Assembly (NCBI GenBank): GCA_963707965.1
Contig: CAVPRR010000007.1
Coordinates: 434,001-498,000 of the forward strand
Direction: 5' to 3'
Origin: VRUE01 sp963707965
GTDB taxonomy: Bacteria > Actinomycetota > Thermoleophilia > Solirubrobacterales > 70-9
Length of the DNA stretch: 64,000 bases
The notes below the pieces were generated by a model. That model made no database searches. It saw only the letters and a list, made by a program, of their open reading frames with translations, and was not told where the DNA came from. Shown one piece after another: positions 50,242-60,374 of this stretch. Within the stretch, counting starts at the first letter, position 1. Every line of letters begins with the position of its first letter. Made by a program: the position numbers and the translations under genes.

Positions 50242-53200
50242 CTAATCGCTGCTCTTCGTCTTCCCAGCCTTCGGCAGCAGGCTTGCCTTTGGGCGGCGGA
50301 CCAGGTTGACCTGGATCGCCCCCCGTTCGCCGTTGATCGCGTCGACGATGGCCATTTTCGCGGCCACGCCCCTCAAGGTCCGTTTGGCATCGAGGACCTC
50401 GAACCCGTGGCGTGTGAGGTGTGCCCGGACGAGGACGCTGCGACTGGCTCCGATGCGGAACTTCCCTCTCACCAGGGGCACCTTTTCCATGGTTGGCCCG
50501 AGGGTGACGCTGGGCACGGTGGCGGAGACCACCACTTTGCCCATGCAGTCCCTCTCAGAGAGCCTGCAGGTCAATGTGAAGAAGGCAAAGACGCCCTTGA
50601 TCGCGATCCGTGGCCGGCGCCGGCCCGAGAGAACGCCCACGCCAGGGGTGATGTTGACCACCGGTCCCGAGGAGGTGGTTGGCGTCGGGAAGATGTTCTC
50701 GGTCGTGGTTGAGGTCCCCGAGCCGCCGCTTTCGGGCGGTGGCGGGGGCTCCTCGACGCAGGTCACGGTGATCGAAACCGTCGTCTGGGAACCGCCGTTC
50801 AGGGTGTAGGTGAAGGAGTCCGGGCCGCAGTAGTTGGCATTCGGCGTGTAGGTGAGGCCTGCGCCGCCGCCGATGATCGTCACCGCTCCGTGGGAGCCGT
50901 TGGTCTTGCCGGCGATCGATTTCGAGCTGCCGTCTATGTCGGTGTCGTTGGCGAGGACGTCGATCGCGGTGGCCGAGGAGTCCTCGAGGACGGTGTCGGC
51001 GTCGGGCACCGCAACCGGCGAATCGTCGACGCAGGTGACCGTGATCGCAACCGTTGCGGTTGAGCCGCCGTTCACGGTGTAGGTGAAGCTGTCGGGGCCG
51101 CAGTAATTGGCGTCGGGCGTGTAGGTGAGGCCACCCCCGGTGATTGCGACGCTCCCATGGGCGCCGTTGGTCTTCGAGGCAACCGACTTCGGGCCGCCAT
51201 CGACGTCGGTGTCGTTGGCCAAGACGTCGATCGCTGTTGCGGCGGCGTCCTCGTTGAGCGTGGCGGAGTCGTTGACGGCGTTGGGGTAGTCGTCAACGCA
51301 GGTCAGGGTGATCGAGACCGTCGCGCTTGAACCGCCGTTCAGCGTGTAGGTGAAGGAATCGGGGCCGCAGTAGTTGGGGTCCGGTTGATAGGTCAGTCCT
51401 GCGCCGCCGCCGGTGATTGCGACGCTCCCATGGGTGCCGTTGGTCTTCGAGGCAACCGACTTCGGGCCGCCATCGACGTCGGTGTCGTTGGCCAAGACGT
51501 CGATTGCCGTTGCGGAGGCGTCCTCGGCGAGGGTGGCGGAGTCGTTGACCGCAACGGGGGGATCGTCGACGCAGGTGACCGTGATCGCAACCGTTGCGGT
51601 TGAGCCGCCGTTGAGCGTGTATGTGAAGGAGTCCGCTCCGCAGTAGTCGGCATTCGGCGTGTAGGTCAGTCCTGTGCCGCCGCCCGTGATCGCGACGCTG
51701 CCATGGGTTCCGTTGGTCTTCGAGGCGACTTCCCTCGGGCCGCCGTCGATGTCGGTGTCGTTGGCTAGCACGTTGATCGACGTTGCGCTTGCGTCCTCGC
51801 TGACGGTGGCTGCGTCGCTGACCGCATTGGGGTTGTCGTCGTCGCAGGTCACGGTGATCGAGACAGTGGCGGCTGAGCCGCCGTTCAGTTCATAGGTGAA
51901 CGAGTCCGCTCCGCAGTAGTTGGCGTCGGGGGCGTAGGTGAGGCCCGTTCCTCCGCCGGTGATCGCGACGCTGCCATGGGTTCCGTTGGTCTTCGAGGCG
52001 ACTTCCTTGGGGCCGCCGTCGATGTCGGTGTCGTTCGCGAGAACGTTGACCGACGTTGCGCTCGCGTCCTCGTTGAGGGTGGCGGAGTCGTTGACCGCGT
52101 TGGGGTTGTCGTCGACGCAGGTCACGGTGATCGAGACCGTCGCCTGGGAACCGCCGTTGAGGGTGTATGTGAACGAGTCCGCTCCGCAGTAGTTGGCGCT
52201 GGAGAGGTAGGTGAGACCAGTGCCTGAGCCGATGATGGTCACGGTGCCTTTCGCGCCGTTGGTCTTGGCGATGATTGTCTTGGGGCCACCATCGACATCG
52301 GTGTCATTTGCCAAGACGTCGACTTCCGTGCTGACGTCCTCGTTGACCGTCGCCACGTCGTTAACCGCAATCGGCGAATCGTCGGCGAAATCCAACGTGC
52401 CGACCGATGCAGGTGTCTCGTTGTCCCCAATCATGGTCGTGTTGCCGTAGCCAAGCTGGCCGTTGCTGTTGAGTCCCCAGCACCGCACGGTGCCGTCGTC
52501 GAGCGCGGCGCAGTTGTGGTTTGCGCCCGCCGAGACATCCAGCGCATTGCGCCCAAGGTCCACGGGACCGGCTAGGACGGGTGCCTCGTCGTCGCCGATC
52601 GTGTTCGTGTTGGCATAGCCGAGCTGACCGCTCGTCGCCAGGCCCCAGCACCGCACGGTGCCGTCGTCGAGCCGGGCGCAGGTATGGCTCGCGCCTGCGG
52701 TGACCGCGATAGCGCTGCGCCCAATGTTCACCGTCCCAACGCTGCCGGGGGTCTCGTTATCGCCAATCGTCGTTGTGTTGGCGTATCCGAGACGGCCGCT
52801 CGTTCCTAGCCCCCAACAACGCACGGTGCCGTTGTCGAGCCGGGCGCAGGTATGACTCGCGCCGCCGGCGACCGAAACGATACTCCGGCCTACGGCTACC
52901 GCCCCGGCGCTGCTTGGAGTCTCGTTGTCCCCGATCGTGTTCGTGTTGGCATAGCCGAGCTGACCGCTCGTCGCCAGGCCCCAGCACCGCAGGGTGCCGT
53001 CATCGAGCGGAGCACAGCTGTGGGACCCTCCGCTCGAAACTGCAACCGCGTTGCGGCCGAGGACGGCAGGGGCGACAGAGCCCGGCGTCTCGTCATCGCC
53101 AATGTCGGATGTATTGCCTGTTCCGAGGCGGCCATTCGCGCCAGCGCCCCAGCAACGAACAGAGCCGTTGGCGAGCGTGGCGCAGGTATTACTAGCGCCA

Positions 53201-54987
53201 GCTGCAATCGCCACAGCGTTGACTTCGCCAAGATCCACAGTGGAAACGGAGCCGGGCGTCTCGTTATCGCCAACGTCGGCGGTACTGCCGTAGCCAAGCC
53301 GGCCGTTTGCGCCGCTGCCCCAGCAGCGCACCTTGCCATCGTCGAGCAGGGCGCAGGTATGGGCTTCGCCTGCGGCGATGTCCACCGCGCTACGCCCACC
53401 CAGATCGACGTCGCCTCCTGCTCCCGGGTTCTCGTTGTCACCGATTGTGGTGGTGTTGCCGTAGCCAAGTCGGCCGTTTGCGCCGTTGCCCCAACAACGC
53501 ACTTTGCCGGTGTCGAAGAGAGCACAGCTGTGGCTGTCACCGGCCGTGGTAGCCAGGACTCCGTGACCCGATCCAAGATTCACCGGCCCGACTAAGCCCG
53601 GAGCCTCGTTGTCACCTATGGTGGTGGTGTTGCCGTAGCCGAGCTGGCCATAGAGGCTTTCTCCCCAGCACCGCTCGGTGCCGTTGTCGAGCAGGGCGCA
53701 GGTGAAGTATCTGCCTCCTGTAATCGCCAGGGCGTTGCGATCGGTACCGAGGTCCACCGGAGGAACGGAACCTGGCGTCTCGTTGTCGCCAACGCTGGAG
53801 GTGTTGCCGTAGCCGAGCTGGCCAGAGAAGGCTTCCCCCCAGCAGCGAACGGTTCCATTGTCGAGAATTGCACAGGAATGTCTTTCAGCGGCGACGATTG
53901 AAACGGCGGTTCGGCCAGGCCCCAGATCCACCGCCCCAACGGCAGAGGGAATCGGAACGTTGCTGGTGTTCCCGTAGCCGAGCCGTCCACCTTCTCCGTA
54001 GCCCCAGCACTTCCCGGTGCCGTTGTCGAGCAGGGCGCACGTGTGGAGCGAGCCGGCTGAGATCGCCACCGCGGTTCTACCTGCCCCAAGATCAACGGGA
54101 GGAAGGGAGCCCGGGGTCTCGTTGTCGCCGATGTTGCCGGTGCCGGTTCCGAGCTGGTCGTAAGCATTCGATCCCCAGCAGCGCACGGTGCCGTCGTCGA
54201 GCAGGGCGCAAGTGTGGAGGTAGCCGCCTGAGATCGCCGTGGCGGTTCGGCCGGCCCCGAGATCCACCGGGCCCACAGAGCCTGGGGTCTCGTCATTTCC
54301 GATGTTGTTCACGTTGCCGTAGCCGAGCTGGCCGTAATCGGCATTCCCCCAGCAGCGCACGGAGCCGTTGTCGAGAATGACGCAGACGTGGGTAGAGCCA
54401 GCTGAGATCGCCGTGGCGGTTCGGCCGGCCCCGAGATCCACCGGGCCCACCGAGCCGGGGGTCTCATCGTCGCCGATGTTGACCACGCCTGGGTAGCCCA
54501 AGCGCCCGTGGGCGTTCGGGCCCCAGCACCTCACCGTGCCGTTGTCGAGGATCGCGCAGGAGAAGAATTCCCCCGCTGTGATCGCCGTGGCGGTTCGGCC
54601 GGCCCCGAGATCCACCGGGCCCACCGAGCCGGGGGTCTCATCGTCGCCGATCCAGTTCGTGTTTCCGTAGCCCAACTCGCCCCAGCCGTTGTATCCCCAG
54701 CAGCGCACGGTGCCATTCCCGGCGATGGCGCAGCCGTGCCACATGCCGGCATCGATCCGACCAGAGACAAACGCACGACTTCGGGACGAGGAAGAGTCGG
54801 CCTGAGCCGATTGCGGCCAGTTCCCCATGACGGAAGCCGACAGTGCCAGCACGACGACCCAGATCCCAACAGCGATCGAAGCAAGGGGCGAAGGCCTGGC
54901 GAAGGCCGCGTTGTCAGCGGTCGAGGCGCAGGTCGGTTCTTGGCGGCGACCTCCGCTCAGCGCGCTGGCAATCGATGTCTGGATCAC
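50242..54987 (-). CDS. giant RCC1 / tandem-95 repeat surface protein, copy A
   Basis: This 1581-residue protein has a signal-peptide-like N-terminus (VGIWVVVLALSASVMGNWPQ). About 850 residues with 14 RCC1-type blades follow (each with HTCALLDDGTVRCWG or a variant, then QLGYGN). Then come six tandem-95/cadherin-like repeats of about 90 residues (EDASATSINVLANDTDIDGG, then YCGADSFTYTLNGG). A C-terminal domain GRRRPRIAIKGVFAFFTLTC ends it. Fourteen blades could form two seven-bladed propellers. It is probably secreted or surface-bound. The GTG start overlaps the stop of copy B by four bases. Confidence 0.8.
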   Translation of the reverse strand: MIQTSIASALSGGRRQEPTCASTADNAAFARPSPLASIAVGIWVVVLALSASVMGNWPQSAQADSSSSRSRAFVSGRIDAGMWHGCAIAGNGTVRCWGYNGWGELGYGNTNWIGDDETPGSVGPVDLGAGRTATAITAGEFFSCAILDNGTVRCWGPNAHGRLGYPGVVNIGDDETPGSVGPVDLGAGRTATAISAGSTHVCVILDNGSVRCWGNADYGQLGYGNVNNIGNDETPGSVGPVDLGAGRTATAISGGYLHTCALLDDGTVRCWGSNAYDQLGTGTGNIGDNETPGSLPPVDLGAGRTAVAISAGSLHTCALLDNGTGKCWGYGEGGRLGYGNTSNVPIPSAVGAVDLGPGRTAVSIVAAERHSCAILDNGTVRCWGEAFSGQLGYGNTSSVGDNETPGSVPPVDLGTDRNALAITGGRYFTCALLDNGTERCWGESLYGQLGYGNTTTIGDNEAPGLVGPVNLGSGHGVLATTAGDSHSCALFDTGKVRCWGNGANGRLGYGNTTTIGDNENPGAGGDVDLGGRSAVDIAAGEAHTCALLDDGKVRCWGSGANGRLGYGSTADVGDNETPGSVSTVDLGEVNAVAIAAGASNTCATLANGSVRCWGAGANGRLGTGNTSDIGDDETPGSVAPAVLGRNAVAVSSGGSHSCAPLDDGTLRCWGLATSGQLGYANTNTIGDNETPSSAGAVAVGRSIVSVAGGASHTCARLDNGTVRCWGLGTSGRLGYANTTTIGDNETPGSVGTVNIGRSAIAVTAGASHTCARLDDGTVRCWGLATSGQLGYANTNTIGDDEAPVLAGPVDLGRNALDVSAGANHNCAALDDGTVRCWGLNSNGQLGYGNTTMIGDNETPASVGTLDFADDSPIAVNDVATVNEDVSTEVDVLANDTDVDGGPKTIIAKTNGAKGTVTIIGSGTGLTYLSSANYCGADSFTYTLNGGSQATVSITVTCVDDNPNAVNDSATLNEDASATSVNVLANDTDIDGGPKEVASKTNGTHGSVAITGGGTGLTYAPDANYCGADSFTYELNGGSAATVSITVTCDDDNPNAVSDAATVSEDASATSINVLANDTDIDGGPREVASKTNGTHGSVAITGGGTGLTYTPNADYCGADSFTYTLNGGSTATVAITVTCVDDPPVAVNDSATLAEDASATAIDVLANDTDVDGGPKSVASKTNGTHGSVAITGGGAGLTYQPDPNYCGPDSFTYTLNGGSSATVSITLTCVDDYPNAVNDSATLNEDAAATAIDVLANDTDVDGGPKSVASKTNGAHGSVAITGGGLTYTPDANYCGPDSFTYTVNGGSTATVAITVTCVDDSPVAVPDADTVLEDSSATAIDVLANDTDIDGSSKSIAGKTNGSHGAVTIIGGGAGLTYTPNANYCGPDSFTYTLNGGSQTTVSITVTCVEEPPPPPESGGSGTSTTTENIFPTPTTSSGPVVNITPGVGVLSGRRRPRIAIKGVFAFFTLTCRLSERDCMGKVVVSATVPSVTLGPTMEKVPLVRGKFRIGASRSVLVRAHLTRHGFEVLDAKRTLRGVAAKMAIVDAINGERGAIQVNLVRRPKASLLPKAGKTKSSD
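50554..51044. repeat. 491-bp duplicated block, copy A
   Basis: By eye, this block matches 55326-55816 base for base except at 50641 (G here, A there). It covers the C-terminal Ig-like sequence (SGRRRPRIAIKGVFAFFTLT) and most of the last tandem-95 repeat. Such near identity over 491 bases, against the divergence of the flanking repeats, suggests recent gene conversion. Confidence 0.85.
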
Positions 54988-57900
54988 GGGACCGCCCGGA
55001 TCGCGGCGCTACTCGCGGGCCGCGACTGATTCCTCCGCTCCGTCGGCAAAAAGCTAGCCTTCGGCCTGCGTACCAGGGTGACGTCTATAGCCCCCCGTTC
55101 CCCGCTACGGGTATCGATGATCGCCATCCGGGCCCCAACCCCCCTGAGGCTCCGTTTGGTTTCAAGCAACTCGCGCCCACGGGGGCTGAGCCTCGCCCTG
55201 ACCAGGACGCTGCGACGAGCAGCTATGCGGAAGTCGCCCTTGACCAGGCCCACCTTGCGGGTGCCGGTGTCAACCGAGAGGCTGGGAACGCTGGCGCTGA
55301 CGGCGACCTTGCCGTTGCAGTCGCCCTCAGAGAGCCTGCAGGTCAATGTGAAGAAGGCAAAGACGCCCTTGATCGCGATCCGTGGCCGGCGCCGGCCCGA
55401 GAGAACGCCCACACCAGGGGTGATGTTGACCACCGGTCCCGAGGAGGTGGTTGGCGTCGGGAAGATGTTCTCGGTCGTGGTTGAGGTCCCCGAGCCGCCG
55501 CTTTCGGGCGGTGGCGGGGGCTCCTCGACGCAGGTCACGGTGATCGAAACCGTCGTCTGGGAACCGCCGTTCAGGGTGTAGGTGAAGGAGTCCGGGCCGC
55601 AGTAGTTGGCATTCGGCGTGTAGGTGAGGCCTGCGCCGCCGCCGATGATCGTCACCGCTCCGTGGGAGCCGTTGGTCTTGCCGGCGATCGATTTCGAGCT
55701 GCCGTCTATGTCGGTGTCGTTGGCGAGGACGTCGATCGCGGTGGCCGAGGAGTCCTCGAGGACGGTGTCGGCGTCGGGCACCGCAACCGGCGAATCGTCG
55801 ACGCAGGTGACCGTGACGGAAACCGTTGCGGTTGAGCCGCCGTTCACCGTGTAGGTGAAGCTGTCGGCGCCGCAGTAGTTGGCGTCGGGCGTGTAGGTGA
55901 GGCTTCCGCCCGTGATCGCGACGCTGCCATGGGTTCCGTTGGTCTTCGAGGCAACCGACTTCGGGCCGCCATCGACGTCGGTGTCGTTGGCCAAGACGTC
56001 GATCGCTGTTGCGGCGGCGTCCTCGTTGAGCGTGGCGGAGTCGTTGACGGCGTTGGGGTAGTCGTCAACGCAGGTCAGGGTGATCGAGACCGTCGCGCTT
56101 GAAGCGCCGTTCAGCGTGTAGGTGAAGGAATCGGGGCCGCAGTAGCTGGGGTCCGGTTGAAAGGTCAGCCCTGTGCCCCCGCCTGTGATTGCGACGCTGC
56201 CATGGGTTCCGTTGGTCTTCGAGGCGACTTCCCTCGGGCCGCCATCGATGTCGGTGTCGTTCGCAAGGACGTCAATCGCTTGGCCTGAGGCGTCCTCTGC
56301 CATCGTGGCGGAGTCGTTGACCGCAACAGGGGGATCGTCGACACAGGTCACCGTGACCGAAACCGTCGCCGTTGAGCCTCCGTTCAGTTCATAGCTAGAC
56401 GAATCGGGGCCGCAGTAGTTGGAGTCGGGGGTGTAGGTGAGGCTGCCGCCGCCGCCGGTGATTGCGACGCTCCCATGGGCGCCGTTGGTCTTCGATGTGA
56501 CTTCCTTCGGCCCGCCGTCTATGTCCGTGTCATTGGCGAGGACGTTGATCGACGTTGCGCTTGCGTCCTCTGCAACGATGTCGGCGTCGTTGACGGCGAG
56601 TGGCGAATCGTCGACGCAGGTCACGGTGATCGAGACCGTTGCGGTGGAACCGCCGTTCAGCGTGTAGGTGAAGGAGTCCGGGCCGCAGTAGTTGGGGTCG
56701 GGCGTGTAGGTCACGCCGCTGCCGCCGCCGGTGATCGCGACGGTTCCGTGCGTTCCGCTGGTCTTCGAGGCGACTTCCCTCGGCCCGCCGTCGATGTCGG
56801 TGTCGTTGGCGAGAACGTCGACAACGGTTGCGGAGGAGTCCTCGGCGAGGGTGGCGGAGTCGTTGACGCCGACCGGCGGGTCATCGACGCAGGTCACGGT
56901 GATCGAGACCGTTGCGGTGGAACCGCCGTTCAGTTCATAGCTAGACGAATCGGGGCCGCAGTAGTTGGAGTCGGGGGTGTAGGTGAGGCCCGCGCCGCCG
57001 CCGATGATCGCAACGGTTCCATGCACCCCTTCCGTCTTCGATTCGACTGTCTTTGGGCCGCCGTCCTGGTCGGTGTCGTTGGCCAGCACGTCGACAACGG
57101 TTGCCGAAGCATCCTCGTTGATCGTGGTTGAATCGCCGAGTGCAGTCGGCGGGTCGTCGACACAGGTCACCGCAACCGAGACGGTCGCGGTTGATCCGCC
57201 GTTGAGTTCGTAGCTGAAGGAATCCGGGCCGCAGTAGTTGGCTTCGGGTGCATAGGTCAGGCCGCTGCCGCCGCCGGTAATCGCCACGGTTCCGTGGACG
57301 CCGTTGGTCTTCGAGACGACTTCCTTTGGTCCGCCGTCGATGTCGGTGTCGTTGGCCAGGACGGCGATGGCTTCTGGGCCTGAGTCCTCGCTGACCGTGG
57401 CGGAGTCGTTGAGGGCTGTCGGTGGGTCATCGACGAAGTCCACCGCACCCACCGCGGCCGGGGTCTCGTTGTCGCCGATCTGCGTGGTATTGCCGTAGCC
57501 GAGCTGGCCGGTAATGTTCTGGCCCCAGCAACGCGCGGTGCCATTGGCGAGCAGGGCGCAGGTGTGACGGGCCCCTACCGTCACTTCGCGCACGCTACCG
57601 TTGCTTCCAAGGTCAACTACAGCAACCGAGGCGGGGGGCTCATCGTCGCCAATGGTGGCCGTATTGCCGTAGCCGAGCTGGCCATAGAAGTTGGCGCCCC
57701 AGCAGCGCACGGTGCCGTTGTCGAACGCAGTACACGAGTGATTGGGGCCGACCGCCAGCGCGGCGCTATTGGCACCTAGGTCGACTGGGCCAACGGCACT
57801 GGGGAGCTCGTTATCTCCGATGTTGTCTTCGTTGCCGTAGCCAAGCCTGCCGTTGTTTGCAGATCCCCAGCAGCGTACGGTCCCGTTAGCGAGTCCCGCA

Positions 57901-60041
57901 CAGGTGTCGGAGGCGCCCGTTCCAATGGCCCACACGCTTCCCCCCACCGACACCGCACCTGCTGTGGCAGGGAGCTCATTGTCGCCGATGTCGCTCGTGT
58001 TGCCGTAGCCGAGCCGGCCGGTTGTTCCCTCGCCCCAGCACATGACTGTTCCGATGGCCAAAAGTGCGCAGGTCTGTTCACTTCCAGCCGCAATTGATAT
58101 AGCGCTATATCCGCCGAGATCTACAGTGCCAATCGGCCCAGGCGTCTCATCGTCGCCAATGGTGTTCGTGTTGCCGTAGCCGAGCCGGCCGTTGGCCCCA
58201 TTGCCCCAGCAGCGCACGGTGCCGTTGTCGAGGATGGCGCAGGCGTGGGTGCTACCTGTCGCAATCTGCACCGCCGTTCGCCCGGCCCCCAGATTGACCG
58301 GACCGGCTGTGCTTGGAGTCTCGTCGTCGCCAATGTTATTCGTATTTCCATACCCGAGCTGGCCGCTTGAATTGAGCCCCCAGCAGCGTACGGTGCCATC
58401 GTCGAGAATGGCGCAGCTGAATCCTTCTCCGGCAGCAAGTTCAACCACCCCGCGACCAGCGCCAAAGTCCACAGGCCCGGCAGAGACAGGCGTCTCGTCA
58501 TCGCCAATGTCGTTGGTGTTGCCGTATCCCAATCGACCACGTTCTCCATTGCCCCAGCAGCGCACGGTGCCATCGTCGAGTAGGGCGCAGGTGTGGGTCG
58601 CGCCTGCCGAGATTTCGATCACGCCATGGGCGGAGCCGAGGTCGAGCGCACCCACCGCAGCCGGGGTCTCGTTGTCGCCAATCATGTTGGTGTTCCCGTA
58701 CCCCAGCTGTCCGCTGCTCGCCGGGCCCCAACACTTCACCGTGCCATCGTCGAGTAGGGCGCAGGTGTGGAAGCTGCCGGGAAATACTGCCACTGCACTT
58801 CGCCCGCCAAGATTGACGGTACCGACGGAGGCGGGCGTCTCGTTATCTCCGATATTCGCCGTTTTGCCGTAGCCGAGCTGACCGCTGGAGTTCAGTCCCC
58901 AGCACTCCACCGTACCGTTGTCGAGCAGGGCGCAGGTGTGGTAGCCACCGCTGGCTATGGCTATGGCCGTGTGGCCGCCGAGGTCCACCGGGCCGACAGA
59001 GCCGGGCGTCTCGTTGTCGCCGATCGTGTTGGTGTGCCCGTAGCCGAGCTGGCCGTCCACATTCTGTCCCCAGCAGCGCACGGTGCCATCGTCGAGCAGG
59101 GCGCAGGTGTGGTAGCCACCGGCAGAAATCTCCACCGCGGTCCGGTCCACGCCCAATTCCACCGGCGCCACTTCACCGGGGGTTACTTTCGTGAAGTCAG
59201 GCGAGCTGGGATTGCTCTCTCCCGTCTGTCCAAAGGCATCCTGTCCCCAGCAGCGGACGGTGCCATTGTCGAGCAGGGCGCAGCTGTGGTAGCCACCGGC
59301 GGAAATCGCCACCGCGGTCCGGCCCACGCCCAAATTGACGGTTCCCACAGACCCCGGGGTCTCGTTGTCGCCGATCGTGGTCGCGTTGCCGTAGCCGAGC
59401 TGACCGTTGGCGTTGAGCCCCCAGCAGCGGACGGTGCCATTGTCGAGCAGGGCGCAGGTGTGCGAAGCTCCAGCGGCGACCTGCATGGCAACGCGTCCGG
59501 CCCCCAGGTTGACGGGAGCCACCGAACCCGGCGTCTCGTTATCGCCAATGTTGCTTGTTTTGCCATAGCCGAGCTCGCCATCGGCCCCGTAGCCCCAGCA
59601 GCGCACGGTGCCGTTGTCGAGGATGGCGCATGCGTGTGACCCGCCCGCGGCCATCTGCACCGCGGTGCGCCCCGGGCCCAGTTCCACTGTCCCAGCTGAG
59701 TTCGGCGTCTCGTCATCGCCCACGGTGGCGGTATTCCCATAGCCGAGCTGTCCATATGTGTTGACGCCCCAGCAATGCACGGTGCCGTCGGGTGCTATGG
59801 CGCAGCTGAAATCGCCACCAGAGTCAAATCTGCTTGCCATCAAGGGTCGGCCGTGCGAAAACGATCGCTCGGCGCTTGCCTGCCCGGCCGACAACACAGC
59901 AGTCACGAAGAGAGCCACGATCACTGCGGTAACACACTCGATCCAGCGAGGTCTAATACAGGGGCCTGGGCGCCTGCGCTTTAGGGTGGCTCTGTTCGCA
60001 AAAGCTTCTATTGGCGCGCGACCGCCTGCTGCAGGACTCAC
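54984..60041 (-). CDS. giant RCC1 / tandem-95 repeat surface protein, copy B
   Basis: This 1685-residue protein starts at a GTG with a basic stretch and a hydrophobic signal (VTAVIVALFVTAVLSAGQAS). It has 14 RCC1-type blades (for example HTCALLDDGTVRCWGQNVDG), then seven tandem-95 repeats (VNDSATMAEDASGQAIDVLA, YCGPDSFTYTLNG). Repeats 6 and 7, with the C-terminal part, are nearly identical to those of copy A. The stop overlaps the start of copy A by four bases, so the pair may be translationally coupled. It has one more tandem-95 repeat than copy A. Likely place is the cell surface. Confidence 0.8.
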   Translation of the reverse strand: MSPAAGGRAPIEAFANRATLKRRRPGPCIRPRWIECVTAVIVALFVTAVLSAGQASAERSFSHGRPLMASRFDSGGDFSCAIAPDGTVHCWGVNTYGQLGYGNTATVGDDETPNSAGTVELGPGRTAVQMAAGGSHACAILDNGTVRCWGYGADGELGYGKTSNIGDNETPGSVAPVNLGAGRVAMQVAAGASHTCALLDNGTVRCWGLNANGQLGYGNATTIGDNETPGSVGTVNLGVGRTAVAISAGGYHSCALLDNGTVRCWGQDAFGQTGESNPSSPDFTKVTPGEVAPVELGVDRTAVEISAGGYHTCALLDDGTVRCWGQNVDGQLGYGHTNTIGDNETPGSVGPVDLGGHTAIAIASGGYHTCALLDNGTVECWGLNSSGQLGYGKTANIGDNETPASVGTVNLGGRSAVAVFPGSFHTCALLDDGTVKCWGPASSGQLGYGNTNMIGDNETPAAVGALDLGSAHGVIEISAGATHTCALLDDGTVRCWGNGERGRLGYGNTNDIGDDETPVSAGPVDFGAGRGVVELAAGEGFSCAILDDGTVRCWGLNSSGQLGYGNTNNIGDDETPSTAGPVNLGAGRTAVQIATGSTHACAILDNGTVRCWGNGANGRLGYGNTNTIGDDETPGPIGTVDLGGYSAISIAAGSEQTCALLAIGTVMCWGEGTTGRLGYGNTSDIGDNELPATAGAVSVGGSVWAIGTGASDTCAGLANGTVRCWGSANNGRLGYGNEDNIGDNELPSAVGPVDLGANSAALAVGPNHSCTAFDNGTVRCWGANFYGQLGYGNTATIGDDEPPASVAVVDLGSNGSVREVTVGARHTCALLANGTARCWGQNITGQLGYGNTTQIGDNETPAAVGAVDFVDDPPTALNDSATVSEDSGPEAIAVLANDTDIDGGPKEVVSKTNGVHGTVAITGGGSGLTYAPEANYCGPDSFSYELNGGSTATVSVAVTCVDDPPTALGDSTTINEDASATVVDVLANDTDQDGGPKTVESKTEGVHGTVAIIGGGAGLTYTPDSNYCGPDSSSYELNGGSTATVSITVTCVDDPPVGVNDSATLAEDSSATVVDVLANDTDIDGGPREVASKTSGTHGTVAITGGGSGVTYTPDPNYCGPDSFTYTLNGGSTATVSITVTCVDDSPLAVNDADIVAEDASATSINVLANDTDIDGGPKEVTSKTNGAHGSVAITGGGGSLTYTPDSNYCGPDSSSYELNGGSTATVSVTVTCVDDPPVAVNDSATMAEDASGQAIDVLANDTDIDGGPREVASKTNGTHGSVAITGGGTGLTFQPDPSYCGPDSFTYTLNGASSATVSITLTCVDDYPNAVNDSATLNEDAAATAIDVLANDTDVDGGPKSVASKTNGTHGSVAITGGSLTYTPDANYCGADSFTYTVNGGSTATVSVTVTCVDDSPVAVPDADTVLEDSSATAIDVLANDTDIDGSSKSIAGKTNGSHGAVTIIGGGAGLTYTPNANYCGPDSFTYTLNGGSQTTVSITVTCVEEPPPPPESGGSGTSTTTENIFPTPTTSSGPVVNITPGVGVLSGRRRPRIAIKGVFAFFTLTCRLSEGDCNGKVAVSASVPSLSVDTGTRKVGLVKGDFRIAARRSVLVRARLSPRGRELLETKRSLRGVGARMAIIDTRSGERGAIDVTLVRRPKASFLPTERRNQSRPASSAAIRAVP
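55326..55816. repeat. 491-bp duplicated block, copy B
   Basis: This is the counterpart of 50554-51044; see that entry. Only one base differs between the two copies by eye (A at 55413). Just past 55816 the sequences diverge (GTGA then CGGAA versus TCGCA), and just before 55326 they differ as well, giving sharp conversion boundaries. Confidence 0.85.
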
Positions 60042-60374
60042 GAGACCTCCCCGGTCAAGTTCCTCGCCTGTGGTGGCCCGGCCGACTCTGTGAGTCCCGT
60101 GGGCTTTGCGTGCACCGCCTCGCGGCGGGCTTGCTTCACATGGCGTCTATAGGGCCAGTAGCCATGCTGTCTTCGGTGACACTATCTTCGGCACTGACGA
60201 ATACTGGCTTGACTACGACGGTAGCAAGGGTCAGCAATCAGGCAAGACTCGCAAGCGAATGTTGGATCGATGTCCGATCGGTACCGATCAGTGGCATGCC
60301 GAGCATCGTTAACAGTACGCAATGGTGGGTAAAGGGGTTAAGGTGTGCGCAGACGTATGTACCGGTCTGAACGT
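60042..60374. other. 330-base gap upstream of copy B, with perfect palindrome
   Basis: No reliable gene is visible. GATCGGTACCGATC at 60276-60289 is a perfect 14-base palindrome. A frame at 60106-60312 encodes YWLDYDGSKGQQSGKTRKRM and looks partly protein-like, but lacks support. The base composition is lower in GC than its surroundings, which may signal acquired or decaying DNA. Confidence 0.4.

Noticed and set aside
60106..60312. Short frame with YWLDYDGSKG as a possible gene
   Set aside because: It is short, lacks a ribosome site, and overlaps the probable promoter region of the giant gene. It remains only as a note in the gap entry.
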